A stretch of 64,000 nucleotides of DNA from Curtobacterium sp. S6. GTDB lineage: Bacteria; Actinomycetota; Actinomycetes; Actinomycetales; Micrococcaceae. The position numbers and the translations under genes were made by a program. Location: assembly GCF_000710345.2 (NCBI RefSeq), contig NZ_JHEL01000015.1, positions 806,001-870,000 of the forward strand. The letters run 5' to 3'. Positions within the stretch are counted from its first letter, which is position 1, and every line of letters starts with the position of its first letter. The notes beneath the pieces were generated by a model. That model saw only the letters and a list, made by a program, of their open reading frames with translations, did no database searches and had not been told where the DNA came from. Below, one piece after another: positions 45,660-55,465 of this stretch.

Positions 45660-45687
45660 CACATGCATGTGACGGGCTACACGTCAC
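45660..45687. promoter_or_regulatory. Two overlapping palindromes upstream of the second oppA
   Basis: CACATGCATGTG (45660-45671) is a perfect 12-bp palindrome. GTGACG-GGCTACA-CGTCAC (45669-45687) is a second inverted repeat sharing three bases with it. Both lie 85-110 nt before the oppA start and are candidate operator sites. Confidence 0.35.
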
Positions 45688-45837
45688 GAGAAAGGATAGT
45701 TCAGATTTCATGGAACCCGAGCCCGGGAATTCACCCCGGGGCACCTCCGTCAGCAAAGCCCCAAGTCGGAAGCTTTCCCACTTCTCCACTTCGTGCTTCA
45801 TGACGAATATTACGAATTTTTAACAGCGTTAACGGCG

Positions 45838-45869
45838 GTGGCCCACCGTCCGATCGGACGGTGGGCCAC
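45838..45869 (-). terminator. Terminator of the BCCT gene
   Basis: Perfect 32-nt palindrome made of two 16-nt arms beginning GTGGCCCACCGTCCGA, 37 nt past the stop. No U-tract. Confidence 0.65.
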
Positions 45870-45906
45870 TTCATGTCAGTCCACGTGGACTAGGGCACGA
45901 ACGCAC

Positions 45907-47709
45907 CTACTCCGAACGATGACGCCCTCGCCGCATCCGACGCGAGGACGACTTACCCCGTCCGCCGCCGGATTCCGTCGAAGACGTCCCGCCCGAGGTA
46001 GCGGATGCCGTCGCCTCGGTTTCCAGGCGCTCATTCCACTGCTCCTCGAACTCGCTGAAGTTGGCCTCGACCTGGTTGTTCACGCTCTCGGTGATCTCGT
46101 CGGCCAATTCGTGGCGCGCCTGACGACGCTGCGCGCGAATCAGCAGCTCGTGCTCCGCCTGGAGCGACTTGAAGAGCGAAATGCACATCAAGACGATCAC
46201 CACGGAGAACGGCAACGCGGTCAGAATGGAAATCGTCTGGATCGCATTGAGCGAGTTCTCACCGCCGGCCCAGAGGAGGGACAGTGCCGTGCCCCCGGCC
46301 ACCAGGACCCAGAAGACCCTGACCCAGGTCTTCGGATCTGGGGACCCCGAGGAAGAGATCATGCCGAGCACGAGAGCCCCCGAGTCGGCGGAGGTCACGA
46401 AGAACACGATGATCAGGATGACCGAGCCCACGATCAAGGCGCCCGAGGCGGGCAGGTCCTGAAGCACCGTGAAGAGGACTCCGTCCGAGGACAGCTGCCC
46501 CAGGCCTCCCTCGCCGAAGAGTTCCCGATTGAGGGCCGTACCGCCCATCACGGCGAACCAGAAGAAGGACATCGCGGCCGGGACCAGCAGGACCGCGAGC
46601 ACGAATTCACGAACCGTGCGGCCGCGGGAAACACGGGCGATGAACATGCCGACGAAGGCCGACCAGGAAATCCACCAACCCCAGTAGAAGGTCGTCCACG
46701 TTCCCGCGAACTCCTGGCCTTCGGAGCCGTTGAAGGCGAACGTCGAAAAGGTCATCTGGATGACGTTCTGCAGGTAGTTGCCGATCGACTGAATGAACTC
46801 CCGCAACAGGAAAATGGTGGGTCCCATGATCAGCACGAAGAGCACGATGATGGCCGCCAGGATCAGGTTGCCGTTGGACAACCACTTCATCCCCTTTTCC
46901 AGGCCGGTCACCACCGAGAAGAGCGTGACGGCCGACAGCAGGATGATGATCAGCGTGTAGCCGACGTTATTCGAGGCATCGATGTCCAGGAATCCCAGAC
47001 CCGAGGCAATCTGCATGACACCCAGGCCCATGGACGTCGCGACACCGAAGAGCACCCCGACCAGAGCGACGACGTCGATCACGTCGCCCCACACGCCGCT
47101 GATCTTGTTTCCCAGGAGCGGCTTCAGAGAGAAGCGGATGGACAGCGGGAGCTTCTTCCGGTGCGTCGCGTAGGCGATGGCCATTCCGACGATCACGTAG
47201 ATGGCCCACGGGTGCAGGCCCCAGTGAAGGAAGGAACGCGACATCGCCTGCTGTGCCACCTGCTCTCGCGTGCCGGAGACCTCCGGCGGCGGGGAAACAA
47301 AGTGAGAGATCGGCTCGGACGCACCGTAAAAAACCAGCCCGATCCCCATGCCCGCAGCGAACAGGAACGCCAGCCACGTCTGGAACGAGTAGTCGGGCGT
47401 GGAGTCATCCGGCCCCAATTTGATGTCACCCAGGCGGCTAAAGCCGAGGTACAGGGCGAAGATGACGAAAATGGCAACAATCGCCGTGTAGTACCACCCG
47501 AAATATCCAATGACGTCTTCCTGAAGCGCCGTGAACACGTCGTTGGCCTGTTCCGGGAAAATCATAGTGATGCTAATGAAAATCGCCATAATGATGGCGG
47601 CAGGAACAAACACACGGGGATCGATGGCACCCCGCTTCATTTTTCGTTGAAGCCTGTCAGGTACGTCTCCGACCCTCAGATCCGGCTTCTTCGTCAGAAT
47701 ATTCGCCAT
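45907..47709 (-). CDS. BCCT-family betaine/choline/carnitine-type transporter
   Basis: 600 residues, twelve membrane helices. The family signature is present: AAGMGIGLVFYGASEPISHF, and the aromatic WTTFYWGWWISWSAFVGMF segment that lines the betaine site in BetP. The C-terminus is a long cytoplasmic extension of about 90 residues with an acidic coiled-coil part and a basic end (RRMRRGRHRSE), like the osmosensing tails of actinobacterial BCCT proteins. Sodium-coupled uptake of compatible solutes is inferred; the substrate is not certain. Confidence 0.93.
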   Translation of the reverse strand: MANILTKKPDLRVGDVPDRLQRKMKRGAIDPRVFVPAAIIMAIFISITMIFPEQANDVFTALQEDVIGYFGWYYTAIVAIFVIFALYLGFSRLGDIKLGPDDSTPDYSFQTWLAFLFAAGMGIGLVFYGASEPISHFVSPPPEVSGTREQVAQQAMSRSFLHWGLHPWAIYVIVGMAIAYATHRKKLPLSIRFSLKPLLGNKISGVWGDVIDVVALVGVLFGVATSMGLGVMQIASGLGFLDIDASNNVGYTLIIILLSAVTLFSVVTGLEKGMKWLSNGNLILAAIIVLFVLIMGPTIFLLREFIQSIGNYLQNVIQMTFSTFAFNGSEGQEFAGTWTTFYWGWWISWSAFVGMFIARVSRGRTVREFVLAVLLVPAAMSFFWFAVMGGTALNRELFGEGGLGQLSSDGVLFTVLQDLPASGALIVGSVILIIVFFVTSADSGALVLGMISSSGSPDPKTWVRVFWVLVAGGTALSLLWAGGENSLNAIQTISILTALPFSVVIVLMCISLFKSLQAEHELLIRAQRRQARHELADEITESVNNQVEANFSEFEEQWNERLETEATASATSGGTSSTESGGGRGKSSSRRMRRGRHRSE

Positions 47710-47973
47710 ACACCACTCACTTCTTCACTCACGTCCACGGGTCTCGACAAACAAGATTGCTTTACTATCTATTTCCTGGTCCACAGGATTGCTCACGGTG
47801 GCCACTGCAGAAATTCACAGTAATTTGGCACCTTTTTAAAGCCTAAACAAAAATGCCGCGCCGGGGCCAACTCGTCCGCCCCGTGATTCCCTCGGAGCCC
47901 GGCACCACCGCGGGGGCGCGACGGGCAGTATTCGTGTGTGGAATATCCGGGCCGCACGGAGCAGAATGAAGGC

Positions 47974-49656
47974 ATGAGTGTTACAGAGCTGTCTGACGTC
48001 ACGTCCTTCGAGTCCTGGAAGGCGCTGACGCGTCACCATTCCGAGCTCTCCCCCGATCTGCGGGGATGGTTCGAACAGGACCCCGACCGAGCAGAGAATT
48101 TCACCGTGACGGCCGGCGATCTGGTCGCCGACCTATCCAAGAACTTGATGACCCGCGAGACCAGGGATCTCCTCCTGAAGCTGGCCGAGGAGGCCGGGGT
48201 CGAAAAACGCCGCGATGCCATGTTCGCCGGTGAGCACATCAACGTCACCGAAGACCGCGCCGTCCTCCACACCGCGTTGCGACGCCCGCGCGGTGCCGAA
48301 CCGGAGCTCGTGGTCGACGGACAGAATATCGACGAAGACGTCCACGAGGTCCTCGCCAAGATCTACGACTTCGCGGATCGGGTCCGTTCCGGCGAATGGA
48401 CCGGCGTAACGAATCGCCCGATCGAGACCGTGGTCAACATCGGCATCGGGGGCTCAGACCTCGGTCCCGTGATGGCCTACGAGGCGCTCAAGCCCTACGC
48501 TCAGGATGGGCTGTCGGCGCGTTTCATCTCGAACATCGACCCGACCGACGCCGCCGAAACCGTCGCGGACCTGGATCCGGAGACCACGCTGTTCATCGTG
48601 GCGTCCAAGACCTTTGGCACCCTCGAGACGCTCACGAACGCCCGCGTCTGCCGCGCGTGGTTGTTGGACACGCTGCGCGAATCCGGCGCGCTACAGGACG
48701 CGTCCGAGGCGGACGCCGTCGCCCGCCACTTCGTGGCGGTTTCCACGGCCTTAGACAAGGTCGAGGCCTTCGGCATCGACCCGCAGAACGCCTTCGGATT
48801 TTGGAACTGGGTGGGCGGTCGCTACTCGGTGGATTCCGCGATCGGAACCTCGCTGGCCGTCGTCTTCGGGCCGGACGCCTTCGAGGAATTCCTCGCGGGC
48901 TTCCACGCGATGGACGAGCACTTCCGTACCGCTCCGGCCGAGAGCAACCTGCCCCTTCTCATGGGGCTGCTCAACGTCTGGTACGTCAACTTCTTCGATG
49001 CGGCATCCCACGCTGTCCTTCCCTACGACCAGTACCTGCATCGATTCCCCGCATACCTGCAACAGCTGACCATGGAGTCCAACGGCAAGTCGGTGCGCTG
49101 GGACGGGTCGCCGGTTACCACCCAAACCGGCGAGATCTTCTGGGGTGAACCTGGAACCAATGGGCAGCACGCCTTCTACCAGCTGATTCACCAGGGCACC
49201 CGGACCATCCCGGCCGACTTCATCGCCTTCGCGAATCCCGTGCACCCGACCCGAGACGGGGATAACGATGTGCACGAACTCTTCCTGGCGAATTTCTTTG
49301 CCCAGACAAAGGCCTTGGCCTTCGGCAAGACGGCCGAGGAGGTCCGCGCGGAGGGAACCGAAGAGTCCGTCGTCCCGGCCCGGGTGTTCTCCGGGAACCG
49401 TCCCACGACGTCCATCATGGCCCCGGCCTTGACCCCGTCGGTGCTGGGACAGCTCATCGCCCTCTACGAGCACATCACGTTCGTCGAAGGAACCATCTGG
49501 GGCATCGACTCCTTTGACCAGTGGGGCGTCGAACTCGGCAAACAGCTCGCCAAGGAGCTCGCGCCGGCCGTCGGCGGCGACGCCGATGCCGTCGCGCGCG
49601 AGGATTCCTCGACTCGCTCGTTGATTTCCTACTACCTCGACAAGCGCAGGAAGTAA
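47974..49656 (+). CDS. pgi: Glucose-6-phosphate isomerase
   Basis: Interconverts glucose-6-phosphate and fructose-6-phosphate. 560 residues. Signatures: [71 protein letters not shown] and [14 protein letters not shown]. The ATG at 47974 starts MSVTELSD; a GTG 36 nt upstream is in frame but adds an unconserved segment. The 264 nt before it, shared with the divergent BCCT gene, are A+T-rich for this genome. Confidence 0.97.
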   Translation: MSVTELSDVTSFESWKALTRHHSELSPDLRGWFEQDPDRAENFTVTAGDLVADLSKNLMTRETRDLLLKLAEEAGVEKRRDAMFAGEHINVTEDRAVLHTALRRPRGAEPELVVDGQNIDEDVHEVLAKIYDFADRVRSGEWTGVTNRPIETVVNIGIGGSDLGPVMAYEALKPYAQDGLSARFISNIDPTDAAETVADLDPETTLFIVASKTFGTLETLTNARVCRAWLLDTLRESGALQDASEADAVARHFVAVSTALDKVEAFGIDPQNAFGFWNWVGGRYSVDSAIGTSLAVVFGPDAFEEFLAGFHAMDEHFRTAPAESNLPLLMGLLNVWYVNFFDAASHAVLPYDQYLHRFPAYLQQLTMESNGKSVRWDGSPVTTQTGEIFWGEPGTNGQHAFYQLIHQGTRTIPADFIAFANPVHPTRDGDNDVHELFLANFFAQTKALAFGKTAEEVRAEGTEESVVPARVFSGNRPTTSIMAPALTPSVLGQLIALYEHITFVEGTIWGIDSFDQWGVELGKQLAKELAPAVGGDADAVAREDSSTRSLISYYLDKRRK

Positions 49657-49670
49657 CAGCCCTCACTCGG

Positions 49671-49712
49671 GGTGCGTTCCCTCAACCGGTGGCCCGGTCG
49701 AGGGAACGCACC
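49671..49712. terminator. Terminator shared by pgi and pcp
   Basis: 13-bp stem GGTGCGTTCCCTC / GAGGGAACGCACC with a 16-nt loop. Its right half lies inside the last codons and stop of the convergent pcp gene. Confidence 0.7.
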
Positions 49713-50308
49713 ACTTCGTTCAGAGCCAGGTGAACCCCGCGATCGATGTGCCGCTGGTCCAGCACCGGGAGGTCTTCGGCCCCCGATGATTCGCGGGTCA
49801 AGGGAACGTGGATGAAACCGCCGCGAACGACGCCGTTCTCCGCCGCGGTGTGCAAAGTTTCGTACATGGTGCGGTTGCACACGTAGGTTCCGGCGGTGTT
49901 GGAGATCCGCCCCGGCAACCCCTCTGCATCCCACGCACTCACGATCTCTCGCAGCGGCAGGGTGCTGAAATACGCGGTAGGGCCTCCCGGAACCGCTTCT
50001 TCGTCGATGGGTTGGCGACCGCTGTTGTCCGGAATTCCGGCGTCCAGGCAATTGATCGCGACTCGTTCCACGCACAGGCTCTGTCGACCGATGGCCACCC
50101 CCAGGTTGATGACGGCGCTCGGGCGATAGCGCCTGATCAACTCGGCAAGCCGACGAGGTGCTTCCTCGAAGCTCACGGGCAACCGCTCGGCCACGACGTC
50201 GACGCCCGAGGTGGAGCCTCGATCCGCGACGTGACGGGCGGCCGCCCAGGAAGGGTTGGCGGATAATCCGCCGAAGGCATCGAATCCGGTCATCAGGATT
50301 CGGGTCAT
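49682..50308 (-). CDS. pcp: Pyroglutamyl-peptidase I
   Basis: Cysteine peptidase that removes N-terminal pyroglutamate. 208 residues, usual length. MTGFDAFGGLSANPSW at the N-terminus, LGVAIGRQSLCVERVAIN (Glu region), TAGTYVCNRTMY (catalytic Cys) and GGFIHVPL (catalytic His) are all present. AGGAGG is 7 nt before the ATG. It could work on peptides imported by the two opp systems (inference). Confidence 0.95.
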   Translation of the reverse strand: MTRILMTGFDAFGGLSANPSWAAARHVADRGSTSGVDVVAERLPVSFEEAPRRLAELIRRYRPSAVINLGVAIGRQSLCVERVAINCLDAGIPDNSGRQPIDEEAVPGGPTAYFSTLPLREIVSAWDAEGLPGRISNTAGTYVCNRTMYETLHTAAENGVVRGGFIHVPLTRESSGAEDLPVLDQRHIDRGVHLALNEVVRSLDRATG

Positions 50309-50359
50309 GGTAAGACCTCCTCGTGAAGGCGGTGCGTCCTCAGGTCATCACCCGAGATT

Positions 50360-50620
50360 TTAGAGGTTCGGTCGGTCGCGATAGGCCGCCTCGCCGTTCA
50401 TCACCGCGGGTTGCTGCATCGCCACGTAATTCTGCGCCTTGACCCCGGCGGCCTGGGTCTCCGCGGCGGACATCACCCCGAAGCCCGCGAGCGCCAGCAT
50501 CGCGGTGGCCCCCGCTCCGGACAGGACTCGCCGTGCCCAGGATCGGCGGGGCTGCGACCCCGGTCGGGCGGGAACGCCGGTCGGGCTGTTGGTCTCGTGA
50601 TTCGCACCCTGTGTTTTCAT
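50360..50620 (-). CDS. Small exported or membrane-anchored protein, unknown
   Basis: 86 residues. A polar, Arg-containing N-terminus of about 30 residues is followed by a hydrophobic stretch (GAGATAMLALAGFGVMSAAE) that could be a signal peptide cut near AETQAAG, leaving about 35 mature residues. I do not recognise a family. No Shine-Dalgarno is visible at the ATG, so it is the least certain coding call in the region. Confidence 0.45.
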   Translation of the reverse strand: MKTQGANHETNSPTGVPARPGSQPRRSWARRVLSGAGATAMLALAGFGVMSAAETQAAGVKAQNYVAMQQPAVMNGEAAYRDRPNL

Positions 50621-50687
50621 GTTTCTGAGGATGCCGCTCCCGCCTTTGCCGGGCCTGTGTTCCCGTCGATTTCGGCCTGTGGGTTTC

Positions 50688-51125
50688 TCAGTTCTTCCCG
50701 CTGGCCGGCGCGCGGGAAGCCAGCGCGGGAAAGACGCAGTCTCTGGTCAGGGGCGCGAGGTCCGCCATGGGCTCTCCGTCTTCCGGGAAGACCCACCGCA
50801 ACTCGTCGATTTCGGCGCGGGGCTCGAGGACCCGACCCTCCAGAGCCTTCTCCGAACCGACCCACCGGTAGACGTGGCCCGTGAGGCCGTAGCCGGCTTC
50901 GTTGGCGGCGTCGGTCTCCCAGGTGCCCAGATACTCCAAGTCGCCCGGGTCGATTCCGACGCCCAGCTCTTCCCGGGCCTCGCGGATCGCCGCGGCCCCC
51001 GGCTCTTCTCCGGGCTCGGGCTTGCCGCCGGGGAACATGAAGGCGCCCGTGTCACGTTTGCGGACGGTCAGGACCCGACCTTCGGCATCGGAGACGACCA
51101 CGGCGGAGACGGTGAGATGAGGCAT
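50688..51125 (-). CDS. Nudix hydrolase
   Basis: 145 residues. A complete Nudix box is visible (GGKPEPGEEPGAAAIREARE followed by ELGV), preceded by VVVSDAEGRVLTVRKRDTG and a FMFPGG strand. Such proteins hydrolyse nucleoside diphosphate derivatives, often oxidised nucleotides; the substrate is not evident. ATG at 51125 (MPHLTVSAVVV). It is 34 nt downstream of the DUF488 gene and possibly co-transcribed with it. Confidence 0.92.
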   Translation of the reverse strand: MPHLTVSAVVVSDAEGRVLTVRKRDTGAFMFPGGKPEPGEEPGAAAIREAREELGVGIDPGDLEYLGTWETDAANEAGYGLTGHVYRWVGSEKALEGRVLEPRAEIDELRWVFPEDGEPMADLAPLTRDCVFPALASRAPASGKN

Positions 51126-51159
51126 GAATCCACTGTATAAGCGCTCCGGCCGGATTCTG

Positions 51160-51510
51160 TCATCGCGAGGAGAGGAAATCTCTGAGGACCACGGCGTGGT
51201 TGTGTTCCTCGTCCTTGGCGGCGTAAACCAGCGTCACCGTGTCCTCCTGCGGAAGGTTCGCCACGGCTTCTCGGTTCTCCTCCCGATGGGCCAGCTCGTG
51301 CCGGTATTTATTCCGAAACTCGGCAAATTTCTCGGGATCGTGACCGAACCAGCGTCGAAGCTCCGGCGAGGGTGCGATGGTCTTCGCCCACTGGTCGAGC
51401 TCAGCGTCGGCCTTGGCCACACCGCGCGGCCACATGCGGTCGACCAAAACCCGTGCCCCGTCGGTCGATTCGGGCGCCTCGTAAACGCGCTTGATCCGAT
51501 ATGTCGTCAT
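51160..51510 (-). CDS. DUF488 family protein
   Basis: 116 residues. The family pattern is complete: KRVYEAPESTDGARVLVDRMWPRG in pieces, ELRRWFGHDPEKFAEFRNKY, and LVYAAKDEEHNHAVVL at the end. The biochemical role of the family is unknown. The ATG at 51510 gives the family's normal start (MTTYRIKRVYE). It is divergent from icd with a 135-nt spacer. A much longer open frame extends upstream on this strand but is only the complement of icd. Confidence 0.9.
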   Translation of the reverse strand: MTTYRIKRVYEAPESTDGARVLVDRMWPRGVAKADAELDQWAKTIAPSPELRRWFGHDPEKFAEFRNKYRHELAHREENREAVANLPQEDTVTLVYAAKDEEHNHAVVLRDFLSSR

Positions 51511-51590
51511 AAATCTCACGCTATCTCGTCCGCACCCGGTCGGTGAGTCCACACAGCGACCGAACCCGTCACGTGATTCGGCCGGTCCGG

Positions 51591-51596
51591 TATATT
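51591..51596 (+). promoter_or_regulatory. Candidate -10 box of icd
   Basis: TATATT, placing the transcript start near 51603 and giving a leader of about 43 nt that includes a CAGGGAGC sequence before the ATG at 51646. Confidence 0.4.
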
Positions 51597-51645
51597 GAAA
51601 CGTGGAAATTACCCTCGAGATGAAGCAGGGAGCACGCCAAAGCGT

Positions 51646-53868
51646 ATGTCCAAGATTATTTACACCCAGACCGACGAAGCACCGTTGCTGGCCACCTATT
51701 CCTTCAAGCCGATCGTGGAGGCCTACGCCAAGAGCGCCGGTGTCGACGTCGAAACGCGTGATATCTCGCTGGCGGGACGAATCATCTCGCAGTTCAACGA
51801 TGTTCTGCCCGAGGATCAGCGGGTCGCCGACGCGCTCAAGGAGCTCGGCGAGCTGGCCAAGACCCCCGAGGCCAACATCATTAAGTTGCCGAACATCTCC
51901 GCCTCGGTTCCGCAGCTCAAGGCCGCGATCAAGGAGCTTCAGGCCGCCGGCTATGACCTGCCGGACTACCCGGACGAGGTGAAGTCGGAGCAGGACGCCG
52001 ATGTCCGCGAACGCTACGACCGAGTCAAGGGTTCCGCCGTGAACCCGGTGCTGCGCGAGGGCAACTCCGATCGCCGGGCTCCCCTCTCGGTCAAGAATTA
52101 CGCCCGCAAGAACCCGCACACCATGGGAGCGTGGTCCCCCGACTCGAAGACCAACGTCGCGACGATGGGTGAGAACGACTTCAAGTCCAACGAGAAGTCC
52201 GTCATTCTGCCGTCGGACGACACGTTGACCATCCGTTTTACCGCCGCGGACGGCACGGAGAAGGTTCTCAAGGAAGGGCTCGCGGTCCTCAAGGATGAGA
52301 TCGTGGATGCCACGGTCATGCGCGCTTCGGCCCTGGACGAGTTCCTCGCCGCGCAGGTCAAGCGGGCCGCGCAGGAGGACATCCTGTTCTCGGTCCATCT
52401 CAAGGCGACCATGATGAAGGTCTCCGACCCGATCCTGTTCGGGCACGCGGTCAAGGCCTATTTCCCGGGCGTCTTCGAAACCTATGGCGAGCAGCTCGCG
52501 GCGGCGGGGCTCTCCCCCAACAACGGCTTGGCCTCGATCCTCAACGGGCTGGACCTCCTCGACGAGGACACCGCCCGCGGCGTCAAGGAAGGCATCGAGC
52601 GCGGCTTGGAAGAAGGCCCCTCGCTCGCGATGGTCGATTCCCGGAAGGGAATCACCAACCTGCACGTCCCCTCGGACGTCATCGTCGACGCTTCGATGCC
52701 CGCGATGATCCGCACCTCGGGCCACATGTGGGGAGCGGACGACGACGAGCACGACACCCTCGCTGTCCTCCCCGACTCCTCGTACGCCGGCGTCTACCAG
52801 GCGGTGATCGAGGACTGCCGCGCCAACGGCGCCCTCGACCCGACCACCATCGGTTCGGTCCCCAACGTGGGGCTCATGGCGCAAAAGGCAGAGGAATACG
52901 GCTCACACGATAAGACCTTCGAGATCGAGGGCCAGGGCGTCGTCGACGTCCTCAACTCCGCCGGCGAGGTCCTCATGTCCCACGAGGTCGAACAGGGCGA
53001 CATCTGGCGCGCGTGCCAAACGAAGGACGTTCCGGTGCGCGATTGGGTCAAGCTGGCCGTCCGGCGCTCCCGCGAGTCGGGCACGCCGGCCGTGTTCTGG
53101 CTCGATCCCGAGCGCGCTCACGATGCCAATTTGATCGCCAAGGTCAACGAGTACCTCCAGGACGAGGACACCGAGGGTCTCGACCTTCGAATCCTCGACC
53201 CCATCGCCGCGACCAAGTTCTCCCTGGACCGGATCCGTCAGGGCCTGGACACGATTTCCGTGACCGGCAACGTTCTGCGTGACTACCTGACCGACCTGTT
53301 CCCGATCCTGGAGCTCGGCACGTCGGCCAAGATGCTCTCGATCGTCCCGCTGATCAACGGCGGCGGGCTGTTCGAAACGGGCGCGGGTGGATCCGCCCCG
53401 AAGCACGTTCAGCAGCTCATCGAGGAAAACCACCTGCGGTGGGATTCCCTCGGCGAGTTCCTGGCGCTGGCGGCATCCTTCGAGCACCTGGCCACCACCA
53501 CGGGCAACGATCGCGCGCAGATCCTCGCGGATACTCTCGACGCGGCGACCGGCAAGTTCTTGGAAGAGAATAAGTCACCCTCCCGCAAGGTCGGCGAGAT
53601 CGACAACCGTGGAAGCCACTTCTACCTGGCAACCTATTGGGCGGAGCAGCTCGCGGATCAGTCGCGGGACGCCGACCTTGCCCAGCTGTTCGCTGGCATC
53701 GCGGAAGACCTCGCGACCAACGAGGACAAGATCGCCGAGGAACTCCTGTCCGTTCAGGGATCGCCGGTCGAACTGGGTGGCTACTACCGCCCCCGTGACG
53801 AGAAGGCCGAGCCGGTCATGCGGCCGTCGAGCACTCTCAACGGCATCCTGGCCAAGCTGACCCAGTAA
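51646..53868 (+). CDS. icd: Isocitrate dehydrogenase (NADP), monomeric type
   Basis: Oxidative decarboxylation of isocitrate to 2-oxoglutarate with NADP+. 740 residues, the length of the monomeric class, unrelated in length to the homodimeric form. Family text throughout: [41 protein letters not shown] in pieces, [37 protein letters not shown], and [18 protein letters not shown]. Start at 51646 fits the family N-terminus. It is followed by a strong terminator. Together with gltA it supplies the oxidative TCA branch. Confidence 0.97.
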   Translation: MSKIIYTQTDEAPLLATYSFKPIVEAYAKSAGVDVETRDISLAGRIISQFNDVLPEDQRVADALKELGELAKTPEANIIKLPNISASVPQLKAAIKELQAAGYDLPDYPDEVKSEQDADVRERYDRVKGSAVNPVLREGNSDRRAPLSVKNYARKNPHTMGAWSPDSKTNVATMGENDFKSNEKSVILPSDDTLTIRFTAADGTEKVLKEGLAVLKDEIVDATVMRASALDEFLAAQVKRAAQEDILFSVHLKATMMKVSDPILFGHAVKAYFPGVFETYGEQLAAAGLSPNNGLASILNGLDLLDEDTARGVKEGIERGLEEGPSLAMVDSRKGITNLHVPSDVIVDASMPAMIRTSGHMWGADDDEHDTLAVLPDSSYAGVYQAVIEDCRANGALDPTTIGSVPNVGLMAQKAEEYGSHDKTFEIEGQGVVDVLNSAGEVLMSHEVEQGDIWRACQTKDVPVRDWVKLAVRRSRESGTPAVFWLDPERAHDANLIAKVNEYLQDEDTEGLDLRILDPIAATKFSLDRIRQGLDTISVTGNVLRDYLTDLFPILELGTSAKMLSIVPLINGGGLFETGAGGSAPKHVQQLIEENHLRWDSLGEFLALAASFEHLATTTGNDRAQILADTLDAATGKFLEENKSPSRKVGEIDNRGSHFYLATYWAEQLADQSRDADLAQLFAGIAEDLATNEDKIAEELLSVQGSPVELGGYYRPRDEKAEPVMRPSSTLNGILAKLTQ

Positions 53869-53931
53869 GCCGGTCCGTCGTCAACCGATCCGTCGCGACC
53901 GGCTGACGACGGCACCGCGCCACGCAGGCCA

Positions 53932-53967
53932 CGAAGGGCCCCCGACCATAGCGTCGGGGGCCCTTCG
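53932..53967 (+). terminator. Terminator of icd
   Basis: Perfect 15-bp stem CGAAGGGCCCCCGAC and complement with a 6-nt loop, 63 nt after the stop. Confidence 0.8.
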
Positions 53968-54017
53968 CTCGCTCTGGCCCGGGCGCCATTCATGCCTCCG
54001 AGGCCGCGCCGCCCACG

Positions 54018-54058
54018 AAAAACGCCCCGGTCGCCGCGTACGCGGCGACCGGGGCGTT
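54018..54058 (-). terminator. Intrinsic terminator of the PRC-barrel gene
   Basis: 18-bp stem (54021-54038 with 54041-54058), followed on the minus strand by five T. Confidence 0.85.
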
Positions 54059-54083
54059 CGGCCTTCACGAGGCCGACATCGAC

Positions 54084-55043
54084 TTAGCGGCGGTTGCCGT
54101 CTTCGTCGATCTCGATCTCTTCCTTGCGGACCTCGCCGGTGACCTTCTCGGTCTCCTGACGAGCTTCCTTGTTCAGGGACACGCGCTCGGTCGCCACGGT
54201 CTCGGTCGAAACCACCGGGCGCTCTTCGTAAGCGGTGACGGTGACGTCCTCATCGTTGCCGAACTCGACGTTCTGACCGGCCTGACGGGCCTCGGGCGAA
54301 TCCGGATCAAGCTTGGTGCGCTCGACCTGGACTTCCTCGTGGCGAACCGGAACCTCGACGGTTTCGGTGTCGGTGGTCACGTGCTTGCGCAGACGGACCT
54401 GGCCCGCCTCGCGGCGTTCGGTCTGACCCGTGGCGCGCAGGCGCTCCTCGTGGGCGACGACGTCGTTGTCGGCGGCGTTCTGTCCCCCGTTGGCCTGCAC
54501 ACCGGCGGCCTGGCGGTCGTCGGCGTTCGTTCCCGCGGTCTGACCGGGGCTGGCCTGCGTGCCGACGGTCTCACCCTGAGCGGCGTGACGCCCATTTCCG
54601 GCCTGAGCGTTCTCGTCGCTCCGACCGGGGGATCCGGCAGCGGTGCCCGCGGCGGCGGTCCCGGCGGCAGCCGTACCCGCGGCGCCGTCGTGACGGCCCT
54701 GGTCCGCGTTGCCGCCCTGAGCAGAGTTACCGCGGTCCAGCGAGTAGTACTCGTAGATGCGCTGTTCTTCTTCGGGGCTCAACGAACCATCGTCGTCGAT
54801 GTTCGGCGCGTCCTTGACGAAATCCTTGTCGAAAGGAACCGTGATGCCATCGTCGGTCGCCTTGGCCTTATTCAGCGGGACGAAGGTTTCCTTGGATCCG
54901 AACAATCCGGTGTTGACGGTCGCGAAGGTGGGTTCATTGGTCTGATCGTCGAGATAGATCTCGCCAACCTTACCGATCTTGTCGCCGTTGTTGCCGTAGA
55001 CGGTGCTGTTACGCAGGGACTCAATGTTCTGATTATTAGTCAT
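54084..55043 (-). CDS. PRC-barrel and DUF2382 stress-type protein with repetitive linker
   Basis: 319 residues. The N-terminal 90 residues or so are a PRC-barrel domain (STVYGNNGDKIGKVGEIYLDD in pieces, VPFDKDFVKDAPNIDDDG). A low-complexity linker follows with threefold GTAAA-type repeats and Gln/Gly/Asn-rich text (about 115-195). The C-terminal 110 residues are DUF2382 (RLRKHVTTDTETVEVPVRHEE in pieces, VSLNKEARQETEKVTGEVRKE). No signal peptide or membrane helix. Related proteins are linked to stress tolerance, but no function is proven. AGGAAG precedes the ATG. Confidence 0.88.
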   Translation of the reverse strand: MTNNQNIESLRNSTVYGNNGDKIGKVGEIYLDDQTNEPTFATVNTGLFGSKETFVPLNKAKATDDGITVPFDKDFVKDAPNIDDDGSLSPEEEQRIYEYYSLDRGNSAQGGNADQGRHDGAAGTAAAGTAAAGTAAGSPGRSDENAQAGNGRHAAQGETVGTQASPGQTAGTNADDRQAAGVQANGGQNAADNDVVAHEERLRATGQTERREAGQVRLRKHVTTDTETVEVPVRHEEVQVERTKLDPDSPEARQAGQNVEFGNDEDVTVTAYEERPVVSTETVATERVSLNKEARQETEKVTGEVRKEEIEIDEDGNRR

Positions 55044-55090
55044 GGTCCTACTTCCTGATTGTCGATCCACATTAGTTCACAATCTAATTA

Positions 55091-55108
55091 CGAAACCAAA
55101 CGGTTTCG
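55091..55108. promoter_or_regulatory. Inverted repeat upstream of the PRC-barrel gene
   Basis: CGAAACC-AAAC-GGTTTCG, perfect 7-bp arms, in an A+T-rich stretch 48-65 nt before the start codon, where the promoter is expected. Candidate operator. Confidence 0.4.
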
Positions 55109-55407
55109 ATTTATATAGCCAACTTATCGCCCCGGGAACCATCGGTCAACGGTACGAGTTTATCCTGTCGGCGTAACCACAAATGTATTAATTTTGATCC
55201 ATCGTCACGACTCGTTCAGATCCCAGCCATCGCGCGGCCATTCCGGTGAGCGCCGCTCACGAACCCTGGCCCTGGATCAGAAGTTTCTTGCAATTTTCAG
55301 CCATTTCTCTCGCCGTTTTCATGCGAGTCACACGCGACGCATAGCTCAATGAGTCGCTCGGCTGCGCATCCTCGCTGAGGGCGCTGCCCCTGCGCGTATA
55401 CATTTAA

Positions 55408-55446
55408 TAAAAAATCCCGCCCGTCGGGGGGGCCGACGGGCGGGAT
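55408..55446 (-). terminator. Intrinsic terminator of lysP
   Basis: 14-bp stem ATCCCGCCCGTCGG (55414-55427) with 55433-55446, 5-nt loop, followed on the minus strand by a run of six T. Confidence 0.88.
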
Positions 55447-55465
55447 CGTGCGGGAGGCGTCGCGG

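Larger units (their letters stand above)
45577..45906. other. 330-nt region between oppA and the BCCT gene
   Basis: Contains the palindromes at 45660-45687, presumably near the oppA promoter, and the BCCT terminator at 45838-45869. No gene is seen. Confidence 0.6.
55044..55465. other. 422-nt non-coding region
   Basis: The first 160 nt are A+T-rich and hold an inverted repeat (55091-55108). A second short repeat GTGAGC-GCC-GCTCAC lies at 55246-55260. The end is the lysP terminator. I see no gene. Confidence 0.5.

Noticed and set aside
45793-47823. Plus-strand open frame of 676 codons
   Set aside because: Antisense of the BCCT transporter gene; extreme Arg/Gly/Asp/His composition and no domain.
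51511-52884. Long open frame on the minus strand upstream of the DUF488 gene (antisense to icd)
   Set aside because: It is the complement of icd codons, with no family similarity and an amino-acid make-up typical of high-G+C shadow frames; only the DUF488 part is real.
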